The translations under genes and the position numbers were made by a program. From Monosporascus cannonballus (lineage: Eukaryota > Ascomycota > Sordariomycetes > Xylariales): a stretch of DNA of 64,000 nucleotides. The notes under the pieces are model-generated. The model saw only the letters and a list, made by a program, of their open reading frames with translations. It had not been told where the DNA came from and made no database searches. The stretch is from NCBI GenBank assembly GCA_004154925.1, contig QJNS01000093.1, forward strand, positions 62,001 to 126,000, in the 5' to 3' direction. Each line of letters starts with the position of its first letter. The first letter of the stretch is position 1. Shown in pieces: positions 51,612 to 63,027 of the stretch.

Positions 51612-51739
51612 TTTGATGAAGTGTGGTGGGTCGCTTTGAAAAGGAGACAATGTGGTGACGATCGTTCAAAGTGAGGTGATCCGGTCGCTTACTGTAATCT
51701 GGCAGGGTGGATGTGATAGAATAGGGGGGGAACAAAGCC

Positions 51740-51747
51740 CTTTTATA
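51740..51747 (-). promoter_or_regulatory. TATA box of the DUF4360 gene
   Basis: TATAAAAG on the minus strand, about 130 bp before the start codon, the expected spacing with a 60-100-base leader. Confidence 0.6.
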
Positions 51748-51894
51748 GACGTCTGGATGCGTGACAACCTCATCCGCGGTGTAAGAAGAGTCCATTCCGT
51801 TTTGAATATGTTCTACTAGCCCACTTAGTTCCGCAAGAAAAACGCCTATGGAGGCGAAGTAACTCGTTGCTTAGGTGTTAAACTCTACTAACTA

Positions 51895-52255
51895 GTCGTC
51901 CTTAAAAAATACTAACAATCCATTTTATTAAAGTTGTCGTAATTGGATATTATATATAAGGTAGATCCATTTCCTTAAGGCGCAAATCCGGGTATAACAA
52001 AATATATTTATACAGTGCGCAAAATTATACCTGTAGTGAAATATTTAAATTAAGTTACAAACGCGATATATTATAATATACAACGTGTTTATAAAAAGTT
52101 TTTTAATGGATTAATATCGCGGCTTTATTAAAAATAAATCGTTAATAATACTAAGTAGCTGATGGTTTTAAGAAAAAAACCGACCTATTTTATAAGCCAA
52201 CACAAATACGCATTTTTTCACGGCATGAAAGTTCATTAAGGTAGCTAAAGGTTAT
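51895..52255. other. Short RIP-like AT-rich patch upstream of the gene
   Basis: AT-rich, TpA-rich sequence inside the otherwise balanced island. It matches no other repeat here by eye. It may be a relic of an old insertion or RIP leakage near the gene. Confidence 0.4.
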
Positions 52256-52363
52256 TTCGAGTACCCACCGACTGCCATGCATATGGGGATATCGCCCAGA
52301 TCCATCAATATATTTTTCCTATGGTGGTGGACGGACGTCAACGCACTCCGCGGAGGTAGTCGA

Positions 52364-52800
52364 TGACGTGGATTGCATTGCTTCGACCTCTGAGCCTAAC
52401 TTTAGACAGCCAGCTTGAGCTCATACTCGACGCTGCTAGTCGCAGGGGAAGAACCCAAGAATGCCTTGGCTACTCAGCTTGTGAAGGGTCATTTCGATAT
52501 ACTATCGCTGTTGTGAACTTCGAGTAGCGGTGAATTTGAGACCCCCTTTACTGGCTGCGAATGAGTGCCATAACACATAAAGCTAGAAGCAAACAGGCTC
52601 CACAAGTCAGTAGTGCATCGAACCTTGCTTCAGCCGTCGGAGACGGATACGAGATACTCATCAGCCTCATGGCTATTTTCGTCATTTTTGGTGGACACAA
52701 GAGCGTAAGCTCATGAATGGTTGTTCCCCGGGGGTCTGGACCTCCAACCTCTTCAGCCGGGCTGAGCGTCCATATTACAGCCAATAGTGCGACTGCAAAC
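52364..52800. other. Non-RIP stretch with a weak ORF
   Basis: On the minus strand 52548-52805 is open for about 80 codons, with two hydrophobic segments (FAVALLAVIW and LLTCGACLLLALCVMAL). A tgtag directly upstream could be an intron end. No ATG start, homologous motif or partner exon was found, so I do not call a gene. Confidence 0.25.
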
Positions 52801-52915
52801 TACAGCCCCTATGCGGCTTCAAAAGAAAGGACGTTGTCTTGGGGAACGCCTACTTCCTGAAAACTAAACTGTCCACGGATAGGATTACCTTCGCCTCGAG
52901 GACATTGCACTGCTA

Positions 52916-53245
52916 GGACTTGGAGCCATCCACATTCGACTCGGATGGGTTTAACGACGACACATTCAAACGAACACGACCGAAAAAAAAAAGAAAATAG
53001 TCAAAATCAAAAAGGCCAAGGCCTGGAACCATCCACATTCGATTGAATGGGCTTAACGACAACACATGCAGGCGTGTGTGACCGAAATAGAATCAAATGA
53101 ATCATTAAATCAAAAGAGCCAGGCCTGGAACCATCCACATTCGACCCGAATGGGTTTAACGACAACACATGCAGATGAATACGACCGAAATAGAAACAAG
53201 TGAATGGTCAAAATAAAAGTGGCGAGCCACCAGGACTATCCATTC
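52916..53245 (+). repeat. Minisatellite, 102-103-bp unit, 3 copies plus partial
   Basis: Copies begin with tggagccatccac (52921), tggaaccatccacattcg (53024) and again (53126), spacing 103 and 102 bp. A partial fourth starts near 53229. Each unit contains ccacattcga...cgaatggg, an imperfect hairpin, then tttaacgac-acacat and a cgaccgaaat block. Copies differ by about 10-15%. Not RIP-mutated. Confidence 0.85.
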
Positions 53246-53249
53246 GAGC

Positions 53250-54087
53250 GCCACAAACGCCGTCATCGGGCGTCATGGTGGCGGTGGTGGCGCTTCAGCC
53301 TTACCAGGTCGCTTCCACCTAGACTAGGACGCCGGGCACGTGAAAAGTACTGGATGTTTGTGTTCTTGCGGGGATGACATGAGGGGAATGAAAGATGTCA
53401 GGCTCATTTGCTCTTGGACTGAAAACAACCCATCACCACAATACCTTTTTCTGCGACTTATAATAGTTTTTGTGTATTGCTTTGATATATGACGGTGATC
53501 AGGAGGGCACGCCAACGGAGAAGACGAAGCGCTGCTTCTTGCCCATCACAGGTGCTTTTAATCTAAGAGCTTCCCTAGAAAATACGCAAATGCCCCGCTA
53601 GTGCGCCGCATGGCACGACCAAAGCCATTCACGTGGAATCGGGCATGCCTCGCGTCGACCATAAGCGTTCGTTGCTGGAGGCGCGGAGGGGTATGGGACG
53701 GTGGATTGGGTAGAGTGGGTATTTCAGGGTGCTGGCATGTATCTGCGCGCATAACGCAGCAGCAGAACCTGAGGTTCATAATAAGGGATCGTTCTGGGAC
53801 TAATCAAGTTTGGGTCTTACTCGGATGTTTGACTCCTTGGCAAGAAATTGAGCCGCTACCGGTGTGCACTAACTGCCACATTATCCGTCGCAGGCAGACA
53901 TGATAGGACGCGATTTTGCAAGTTCCTACTGCGGCGTGCCAGTCGACTCGGATGGGGTTCCTTGGCCATGGGCTGAAGTGCTGTGCCCCTATTGCCAAGT
54001 CTGCCTGGGGTTTGGTTGAACAAAAGGATGATCTCGTGATCATTCCGAGCGCAGGTCTTCGCAGCTCCGTACCAAGAGGCGCGTCCG
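53250..54087. other. Island stretch with coding hints but no gene model
   Basis: Overlapping frames exist on both strands. One detail stands out: gcactaactgcc at about 53868, an ideal fungal branch site, is followed by cag at 53892. The plus-strand frame after that reads GRDFASSYCGVPVDSDGVPW then EVLCPYCQVC, a cysteine-rich pattern ending at a stop at 54018. It could be an upstream exon of the next feature, but no good donor site was found. Confidence 0.3.
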
Positions 54088-54485
54088 ATGCTTAAGCGCG
54101 CTACAACGGGACGCTTCTGGCCTCTCATTCTACTCCTCCTATTGCCCATTTTGGCGTCAAAAGCCTGTGATCAGGCTTCGACCAGGACTGTCAGTTCTGC
54201 CTCGTCATCGTCTTCAACTGGTGCGTCGATGCCACCGACATCCACACGGAATTCGCCGAGAGCATGTGCAACCGCGACGGCTTCAATGGGACTTTGCGAT
54301 GCAGACCATTTGCATTTCGAAGGACAGGATCTAGGGCACATCCGTCTGCAATCGATGAATCATGTATGTTATACTGCATGACAGAGCTCAACTGTTCCAG
54401 GCTGGAGAGGAATCTGGCGCCAGACAGGTACAAACAATATTGTACCAGCGAAATTCCTGCTCAGGGCGAGGATCTACTACCCTAA
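54088..54485 (+). pseudogene. Cysteine-rich secreted-protein-like ORF with frameshift
   Basis: The first frame opens at 54088 with a clear signal peptide (FWPLILLLLLPILASKACD). From about 54177 the codon pattern (strong C at third positions) moves to another frame, reading DCQFCLVIVFNWCVDATDIH, then ESMCNRDGF, ESCMLYCMTELNC and YKQYC, ending at TAA 54483-54485. The shift equals one missing base near 54165-54176; no intron of usual size bridges it. Signal peptide plus about ten cysteines in roughly 130 residues is typical of small secreted effector-like proteins, but no known family was recognised. Could be a pseudogene, a sequencing error, or a gene with an exon layout I missed. Confidence 0.45.
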
Positions 54486-54960
54486 GGTTTTGGTTGTCCT
54501 GCTAACGTCAGAATATCGGGGCCAAAGGTGATGGTACCGACGCCCACAGTCGAGGAATAGCCTTCTGGGAACCATCAGGAGGGGCCGAGTTTGAAGGCTA
54601 GATTACCTCTTTTGTTATTTAGTTAGTGGAGTGCTGTCATAAACCAAGTGGCTTGGAACTGTAAGCGAAGGAGTCAGCGTTCTGTGCTGAGTTTAGGTTT
54701 TATTAGGCCGTTGGTAGCCCTAGGGGGACATTGTTCCTTTACACACCGACTACCCCAGGTCAACCACACCCCTCGCTGCTCCACTCAGCTGCTACTCAGC
54801 GTCGTGACCAGGAAGGCCCCTACAACTAGTCAAGACAAACAAGCACTACTTTGCGACGACCTGAAGTTGTGAAAACGGGAAACATCAACTTTCGTAAGGG
54901 AATAGTTCCGGGTCACTTCGGTCCTAGAGATAGGGCCCCTTCCTCCCCGAGCACTCGATA
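54486..54960. other. Non-coding stretch of the island
   Basis: Balanced composition, with no frame carrying a motif. The 74-codon frame at 54648 lacks supporting features. Confidence 0.4.
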
Positions 54961-54975
54961 ACCACTGAGGGTTCC

Positions 54976-54986
54976 CTTATATAAAC
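54976..54986 (+). promoter_or_regulatory. Candidate TATA box and CT-rich leader
   Basis: ttatataaaca, followed at 55005-55058 by a pyrimidine-rich stretch (catcgctctttctttcaaca...), the usual look of a fungal core promoter. It lies about 85 bp before the ATG at 55064. Confidence 0.4.
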
Positions 54987-55063
54987 ATAATTAGGTCCAG
55001 CAATCACTCCCCATCGCTCTTTCTTTCAACATTGCCCTTTCAAATCTCTGCTCCGGGCTCATT

Positions 55064-55312
55064 ATGGGCATGGGCTATTCCTATTCTGCTCAGCTCCTCT
55101 CACTCGTGAGGCAAAAATTTTTTGCTATTAACGAGGCTCTCGGAACACGCTATTTTCGATAGATCAGACAAGCCCTGAATTTCGCGGTGTCTTAAAAGTT
55201 CCTCTGGTTGCGGACCAGAGGCTGGACAGTGACAGCTCCGGATATTCACCCAAGAGGCCTTCTCCATTGGCTTCGTCTGAACGCCGTGGAGACAACTTGT
55301 GGGGTGGTGCAT
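55064..55312 (+). CDS. Weak candidate: small two-exon gene of unknown function
   Basis: ATG at 55064 (A at -3) opens MGMGYSYSAQLLSL. A candidate intron of 62 bp (55106-55167, GTGAGG...ATCAG, branch-like TATTAAC) joins it in frame to TSPEFRGVLKVPLVADQRLD and a Ser/Arg-rich tail ending at TAA near 55310. The product would be about 62 residues. Support is the TATA box, the CT-rich leader and the intron signals only. No domain or homologue recognised; the model may be chance. Confidence 0.25.
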
Positions 55313-55399
55313 AAACTGGGAATTTGGGATAGCACAAGATATCCTAGGCTGGATTAGTATGGTGTCACACTCACTAGGGAGAATCTGCACAGTTTTTGA

Positions 55400-56150
55400 G
55401 GACTTGAATTTGGCTATAAAAGACTAGGAAACGGCGATCGCCATTGGGGTGGACAATCCATTGATATAGAGATTCGGAAAGGATCAATGTTGTTCCGAGT
55501 AATCCCTGAGGCTCACAGGGCCCCCCCTTTCCATAACGCATGGTATATTCTGGGAGAGCGCGTCGGGTGCTGGTATACTCTAAACCTGCACATTATATAC
55601 TATTGAGCCCATATTACTTATACACACTTAGGACCTCCTCACCTTCAGTCTGGCCGTGTATTTAGAGATGCCGAAAGGAAGTGCTCAGCGATAACATGAA
55701 CCTTGTCGTTATGGTTCCCGGCAAGAGTCTTTAGAAAATGGAAAGCTGTGGATCAATGCATTGCTATTTCCAACTCGGGTAATGAAATCTGTTGTCTAAC
55801 TAGGATCACCGAAATGAATGATGCTGCCTAGAAAGTTGGCGACGGAGAGTACAAAAGAGGACGAGCGCTTGGAAGGTGGGTAACTGAGCTACACATCCTA
55901 TGCAAGAGGACTACGGACAAAAGATACAGGAGATATATATTGATGGTATCACTCAGGGACTCCGGCGACAACCCGGAGATTACAAAAATATATGCGGAAA
56001 CCTGGAGCAATACGTAATGGAATTGGGAAAATGGCCTTTATCCGCCGAGTTCCTAATATATTGGCTACATAGGCCGAAGGAATACCCACCCCGGCAATGT
56101 TACGCACAGACCTCTAGGGTCCCCTAGATAACGCGGAATTTATACGAGTA
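55400..56150. other. End of the gene island, no gene found
   Basis: Mostly balanced sequence. The open frame 55900-56127 (plus, 75 codons, starting MQEDYGQKIQEIY) shows no known motif and overlaps a minus-strand frame. RIP-type AT-rich sequence resumes at about 56150. Confidence 0.4.
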
Positions 56151-56570
56151 ATCCGTAGGAATTCCTTAAAATATAAAATTATTTAGAGATAACCTAAAAG
56201 AATTCCAGGTTTTTTATCGAGTATGTGTAAAAGGTTTTTTAAATACACAAATATTGAAAAAGTATACATAGATATTCAACATTTTTACAATATATCGATT
56301 TTAATTTAAAATTTAAATACATATTAATATAATTATATGTTAAAAATAAAACATTTTAAAATCAGTAAATATAACGCTAATGTATGTAAATAATAGTTAA
56401 TAACGAATTATTAAGAAAATAATTAAAATGTTTGTGCCGTTATATTTATATAAAAGTTTTGAACTTTGTTTATATTTGAATTAATAAATTAGTATTATAC
56501 CAATATTTGTTATATAAATATTTTTATTTTTTTATTTATATCCTTTAGGTAAATCATTATTAATTGTTAC
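56150..56570. other. AT-rich RIP-like sequence, no feature
   Basis: Strongly AT-rich and without readable ORF, LTR or hairpin. It is likely an old repeat fragment. Confidence 0.5.
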
Positions 56571-56571
56571 G

Positions 56572-56602
56572 ACTTAGCAAGTTACGGTTTTTACAAGCGA
56601 TT
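56572..56602 (+). repeat. Start of a plus-strand gypsy LTR (fragment)
   Basis: tgttacgacttagcaagttacgg matches the first bases of the element A LTR (tgttacggcctgacaagcc) after RIP-type changes. Only about 31 bp is present before the next, opposite LTR begins. Confidence 0.5.
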
Positions 56603-56669
56603 TATGACGGCTAGGCGGTTTAACCAACTATTAACTCTAAGTCGTACGAATTTATGTTAACAGAAGTAT
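56603..56669 (-). repeat. Gypsy LTR, part 1, split by copia copy 2
   Basis: tatgacggctaggcggtttaaccaactatta... matches the end of the element A-family LTR (as at 47748) up to agaagtat. The LTR resumes after copia copy 2 at 62161. Confidence 0.8.
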
Positions 56670-56832
56670 TGTTAGATATAAGGGACATCAGTTATGTGTG
56701 TATTGATAACTAGTTGCAGGTGCTCTAAAACGCGCACTGCACTTTAAAATAATCTAATCCCGGAATATGTATGTTCCGATTAAAGAGAATCTTCCGTATA
56801 TGGGATATTAAAGCACCCCTTATTAATTAACA
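56670..56832 (-). repeat. Copia copy 2, 3' LTR
   Basis: 163 bp, lightly mutated, with gcgcactgcactttaaa and the ccggaatatgtatgttccg palindrome. Confidence 0.87.
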
Positions 56833-56999
56833 TATCTCCTTAGTACCTTAAAGCATTTACGGTATTAATTATTATAACTTTAAAGCTATAATTAACTATT
56901 TTATTTTTTCTTAAACGATTAAATATTCTAAATTAATTAATTTTTTAAAAGTTTTTCGGAAAACATTTTCCCATTAATCAATAACTTCTGTAATATCCA

Positions 57000-57200
57000 T
57001 TAATTTTAATTATTTTTTAAAATACTTAAAAAGTTGGCAAAATAAAATGTTTCTTAAATCGTTAATTAATATATCGCTCGTAAACGGACAATCCATTTTA
57101 ATTAAATTTTTTTTGCGATTTATCGTAATTAATAATTATATACATTTATATGCTATAATTTCGTTCTTAATAAAGTAATATCGGCGTTAATAAACCGTAT
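57000..57200 (-). pseudogene. Copia copy 2 RNase H end remnant
   Basis: Colinear with 44060-44290 of copy 1, the copia RNase H C-terminus, with extra RIP changes. Called by alignment to copy 1 rather than by an independent motif. Confidence 0.55.
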
Positions 57201-60200
57201 GGTTTATTAATTATCGTATTACATATTTAACGGTTTTATATTTAAGGTAATTTTTAATTTTTTAATTAATCGAAAACTAAATAAGTTTTTTTATAACCTA
57301 TATAAAAAATAATAATTTCATTTTTATTAAAACTTTATTATTATACTTTGTTTATTCGCTTATTATTTTTTTAATTTTCGATATAACTGTATAATACAAA
57401 TTTGGGAATATTTTGGATCGATTATATTATCCGGAAAAAATATTATTTTAAATTTTTAATAAATTCTTACCGCAGAATTGTAACGTTAACGTTTTGGTTC
57501 CGATTAAATATAATATAATTCGGTCGGCAACTTTATAATATATATTGTTAAGGTTTAAGTTAAATCGGGTAAATCGGAATACCGTAAAAAATATATCGAA
57601 TCGCCTACTAACTATTACGAAAAAAATAAAAGCAATTTTTTTCTAATATTTATAAATAAAACCTAAATAAGTTAAATTAAAATTAGGCAATAACTTACTA
57701 TTAATTATAAATATTTTTAAAAAGTTACCTATTTTTGAAATATTAATTTAAGTAATATATTTATAAAGTAGGATTGAAATAACTAAATCTTATCATTAAA
57801 TTCATTTTTAATTATTATAATACCGAAAAACTATTGTAAATCCTTACTTTCTATTAAAATATATTATTTTTATATTCATTAAATTAATTAATTACGGAAA
57901 TTTTGATTTTGTTCGTAATATGTTATAAGTATATCGTTTACAAAAAAATCAAATACCTTTTAACGAATAAAATACTAAGGTTCGTAAGGAACGGTATTAA
58001 ATTCAAATTTTTTAAATGTTTTAATGTAGTCCTTTTACTATAATAAAAATAATTCCCTTAATTCATATAATATTTTCCTAATTAGGAAAAATTTGATACG
58101 TTATAAATATCTTAACGGTGTTTTTATATACATTTCGTAAAATAAATTTGTATTTATAAAGACCTTTATAAAGTTATATTATTTAAGATTTAGGTCGAAT
58201 TTAATCGTAATAACAATTAAAGTTCAAAACCACTTTTTAGCGAAAATAATTACGATTATATTATGATAAATAATTTTAAATTATTAATCGAATCGCATAA
58301 CAAAACAGGCCTTACTTTTTTGAAGCTAATTATATTCGTTAAATTTATAAATACATATTAATATATATCTTAAAACATATTTGCTTTTAATAAAAAATTA
58401 ATTAATAATTTTTTAAGATCGCATTTTTTACCACTTTATAAATAAGCTTTTTCGGTTTTAGAAAATATCTCCTTTAACGGATATATATATTTGTTTTTTA
58501 TAATTTCGCAATAATAACGGTAAATTATACTTATATATCCTGTCCTACAATCTAAATATTCTTTTATATTTCAAGGTATTATTACTTTTTCGATTAAGAT
58601 AACGTATATGTTAAATTATTAAGTTTTTTAAATTTTTGTAACATATTAGCCGATTATCATACGTACTTATAAAGGGGGGTTAAATGTCCTACATCAAATA
58701 CGGCTTTTTATATCTTATATTTATTTCGGATAATACATTTTTAATACGGAACATCTAAGCAGCTTACGTTTATAACCTATAAAATACTTTCGTTTTTTAT
58801 TATTATTTTAAATTTAAAAATATAAAGGAAATTTAAAGTTATATCTGTTTTCTCCGTTAATATATTAATTATAATTATTACTAATATAAACGTTAATAAC
58901 GGTAATAATTTAAAACCGGAAATAATTCAAATATAAGGATTATATAAAATTTTTTAATTCTTTATAAATAAGCTTATTTTTTCTTATTCGGTACGTATTT
59001 TACGTTAGTACTTTTTTAAAGTTATTTCTTTTATTTAGCCAGTAATTAAATTATTTCATTTGAGTTCTTATCTTTTTTTATATATAAATAAAATAATAAT
59101 TATTTTATTTAGATATTATTATTAATCGGAATAACTTTCATATTTTTTTATAATATACAGAAAATTATATTGTAAATCTTTAATATTATTTAAAATAATA
59201 ACCTTTTTATTAAATTATATAATTCGAATAATACTAACTTTATTAATTAATAAATTTTAAATCCCGTAAATATTCGTAAATCGATAAGCGATAAAATAAT
59301 TAATTTATATTTTAAAATTGAATTTTTGAAATCTTTATTTTTTTATAACGGTAATTATTATAACATATGTTATATAACCGTATATTCGTAAACAAGCTTA
59401 TTAAAGTTTTCGATTAAATATTATAATGCCGGTTTTGTATATCAAATAAATATAATAAATCTCCTATAAGTTTTATTAAAAGAGACGTATTTAAAATCAT
59501 AATTAAATAAATATATTACTATTTAAAATATATATATAATTAAAAACAGAAATAATTTAATATTATTTCGTAGCGTAATTATTTTATGCTTAATTATCCC
59601 TTTTAAACATTTATACCCCCGCTTTAAACCAAAAAATATAATATTAAAAATTTGAGTTCAATATTAAAAAGAAACGACTAAATATATTTCGAAATTAATA
59701 GTTCTTTAGGATTACGTTATTATCTTTAATTATTCGTAAAAGAACCTTATTTTAATTTTTTAAGTTTTTTAATAAATATTAAAACTGTATAATTAATATT
59801 TTATATTTTGGATTTTTACAATAAATATCCTACATAAGATCTCAACATTTATCGATAACAAATATAACATATTTATATTTTTCAAAGCTTTTTTCAAAAC
59901 TTATAAAGTTAATAATAATTCTTTATCTTAGTTAAGATATTTTCTTTTTTAATTTGCAGCGTACTAGCCTTTTAACTTTTGCCTTATTTTATATTTGGTA
60001 TTCCATTATTATAAAACCCTTTAAGCGGATTTTTTTATATATAAAACTATAATTAAACGATTATTTCAGGTCCTAAATATCCTATTTTTAATTACTATAT
60101 AATATTGTTACTGATTTGTAATACTCTTGCTACTTACAAAATAATATTTCGTTTATAAATTATTAAAATTATATGTATAATTATCACTTTATTAAATTCA

Positions 60201-61992
60201 ATAACAAATTAATTAAGTTTATTTAATAATATAATAATTACTTTGTTGTATTTATTTTAAATCAATTTATCAATTTTTGGGTTATTTTATTAAAAACCGT
60301 TTTTCAGGAACTGATAGAAAAATACCAAATTGCATACGAAATTTTCGTAATATGCTATGTCGTATAAACGTAATATTTTCGTATTATTAATGTTTCGAAA
60401 AGTTATATTAACTTTTCCGTACCTCTTTATCGGGATAAAGTTATTATTTACATATATCTTATTATTTTGTAAGATAAATATAAAATTTAAAAATCTGCCA
60501 ATTAAATTAAAAGTATATATCGTAAACATTAAACCCTAAATAATTAAATTTCTTAAGGGATAAAATAAAATAATTGTGGCATTACGGTAATAAATAATTA
60601 AAAAATATATTAATATTTGTCGAACCCCTTTTAAAAATAATTTTCTTTTTTGTATAATAAGTTTTTCTATAATTTTCGATAGGCGGTCGATTTTAATCTT
60701 TAAAAGTTAATCGGCGGAAATTCTTCTTTATATATATATTATCACTTTATCTATAAACCGGAAACTTTTTAACGCTTTTTTAAAGAATATATAATTGTAA
60801 TTATATAATATATAATAATTAATTAGGTACGTTTTATAACTGGTATTTTATACGTTTAACCTTTAAAGCTTTTGCTTATTACCGTTTCGGTCCGTATAAG
60901 AAATTTTACGATTAACTCGTTTCGGCTTACGGTTTAAGGTTTTTTTTACGGTTAAAAGTTAATATTCTTGAGCTTTTCCTAATTAAGATTACCTCAATTA
61001 AAGGAATTATAAATATTTCGTAAAATATTAAAACCCTTAGGTTAATATTCCTTAATAATTATTATAAATTCGTTACAAAATAAAAATTTAATAAGGTTAT
61101 TATTATGTGTTAATAATTAATTATTATTATTAATTTCGGGTTTTTCATGATTTAAAAATTAATCGTTCAAATCCGGATAATAAGGGCCAATATTATATAT
61201 AAGTTGTTAATCTATATAATTGTTATTTTCGTTTTTAGAATATTATATCTTTATTTTAAAGCTATAATCCTTTGCCATTTTAAGATTTATTCGTTTAAAT
61301 TTTTATTAAATTTTGCTGTTTACTTTAATATTTCGCAATATTTTCGTTAACTGTTAATTAAGAACTTATTATGGTATATCTCACTTAATTCGCTTAAATT
61401 AATATAATATTGTTATAAGTTTTTTCCTGGAAAACAGCAAATTTCTTTAATTATTTGAAATATCAATTTTAAACCTTTTCCGGAAGCACGTTAATATTTT
61501 TATGAAAAATATCGTATTTTTGATCTTTATAAATATATGCCTTCAAGTTCTAATTATAAATTTATTTGCTTTCGGTAATTTTCTGATGGATATTCGTGAA
61601 GTAATTAATATAATCGATTTTTTCGTTAATCGTTTCGGAAAATATAAATATTAATAAAAAACCGCATGAAATATTGATTTATATCGTATAATGGACTTAT
61701 TTCCTCTCAATAAACAGCTATATTACGTTATATAAATTTATCAAATTATTTTAGATTTTAATTAAGATCGATATAATTTCAAATGTTGAACGCATATATT
61801 TTAAATTAAAATTCGCCTTCAAAACGGTTTTAATCCTTATATCTCTTATAAATAACCAAAGAGGTTAATAATACGATTATTATCATTATTATTGGAGTAT
61901 TTCGATAATTACAATTAATATATATCTTGTATCGTCTTAATAATAATTAATTAATTTATATATCCATTAATTAATCAAATAAAATCTTTAAT

Positions 61993-62155
61993 TATCATAT
62001 ATAAAAGATGTTAATTATATATATATTAATAACTAATAAGAGATACATTAAAACGCGTGGTATACTTTAAGGTAATCTAGACCCGAAATATATATATTTC
62101 GATTAGAGAAAATCTTCCGTATATGGGATATTAAAGCACTTTCTGCTAATTAATA
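61993..62155 (-). repeat. Copia copy 2, 5' LTR
   Basis: 163 bp, the most mutated of the four copia LTRs (palindrome now ccgaaatatatatatttcg), but alignable from end to end. Confidence 0.82.
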
Positions 62156-62160
62156 AGTAC

Positions 62161-62510
62161 TATAGAATTTTAAATAATAAATATAATAATTAATTACGTT
62201 TCGTAATATTAAAGCTATTTTAGGTATCGATATTTTATTACAAACTATTATTATTTAAACTTATAAAAATACCGAACGTATATATGTTATTCGTAATTTA
62301 ACGCGTTTTTCCTGGTTTAATATTATCTAGCATATTAAGTCCTTTTAAATACCCTTAAGCCTCTTTATAATTTAATAGATTTAATTCCTTTACATCAATA
62401 AGCTATATTAAACCCCTTGATGTTAATTACGTAATCTTTAACTAAAATTTAACGCTTCGCTTTAAAAGGTATAATTATGTTAAAAATAATTAAGCCCGTT
62501 AAGTTATAAT
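62161..62510 (-). repeat. Gypsy LTR, part 2
   Basis: tacgtttcgtaatattaaagc and gaacgtatatatg (to about 62300) continue the LTR cut at 56669 in the correct order. The rest, to about 62510 (agttataata), aligns only loosely with the LTR start, so that end is approximate. Confidence 0.6.
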
Positions 62511-63027
62511 ACATTAATAATATAGAATAACTAAAAAATGAAATGGGTTACAATATATAATATACAATTAACTGATTAATAAAAAATTAATAAGGAGGAA
62601 TATTAATATAAGGCATTCCGTAAAATATATAAAAAATAACGAAATAACTTTATAAAATAACGAAAATACGATATTAAACTTTTATTTATTATAAGTTATT
62701 ATGTATAAACTACGTATAATTTTATAAATATAATTACTTTATTGTTTCATTTCAAGATTTAAAAGTCTCTATTGATAATTTATAACTAAGAATTTTGTTA
62801 TTATAACAGTAAATAAAAATTCCTAAAAAAATATCTTTCTTTGTTTAAATAATAAAAAATAATTATATAACGTATGATATTACAATACGATACGTCGGTT
62901 TTAAAAATCTTAAAATACAAATTAAGGTATAATATTTAGTAATATAAATATACTTAATATTTTGAATTTTTAATAATTAATGTAACCTATATTTTATTAT
63001 AAATATATTCGCGGTTTTTAATATATA
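62511..63027. other. AT-rich RIP-like sequence between LTRs
   Basis: No ORF, LTR or known repeat recognised. Possibly interior of an older element. Confidence 0.4.

Larger units (their letters stand above)
56670..62155 (-). mobile_element. Ty1/copia retrotransposon, copy 2
   Basis: 5,486 bp. LTRs at 56670-56832 and 61993-62155 (163 bp each) have the landmarks of copy 1. Flanks are AGTAT (56665-56669) and AGTAC (62156-62160), a 5-bp duplication differing by one C-to-T. It aligns with copy 1 throughout in the same orientation, but without the solo LTR. Inside it, 60290-60539 is open on both strands by chance. RIP has destroyed all frames, more heavily than in copy 1's LTRs. Confidence 0.9.

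Noticed and set aside
51279..51639. Plus-strand frames of 62-94 codons over the DUF4360 gene, and the 92-codon minus frame at 51517
   Set aside because: They overlap exons whose coding frame is settled by family blocks and splice sites.
51648..51650. Alternative upstream TTG start for the DUF4360 protein
   Set aside because: Not an ATG; the ATG at 51611 has good context and directly precedes the signal peptide.
53558..53903. Opposing 73- and 100-codon frames
   Set aside because: Neither has a signal peptide, motif or consistent codon bias; both may reflect GC-rich sequence lacking stops.
60290..60539. 79- and 60-codon frames on opposite strands
   Set aside because: They are within copia copy 2 in RIP-mutated sequence; copy 1 does not preserve them.
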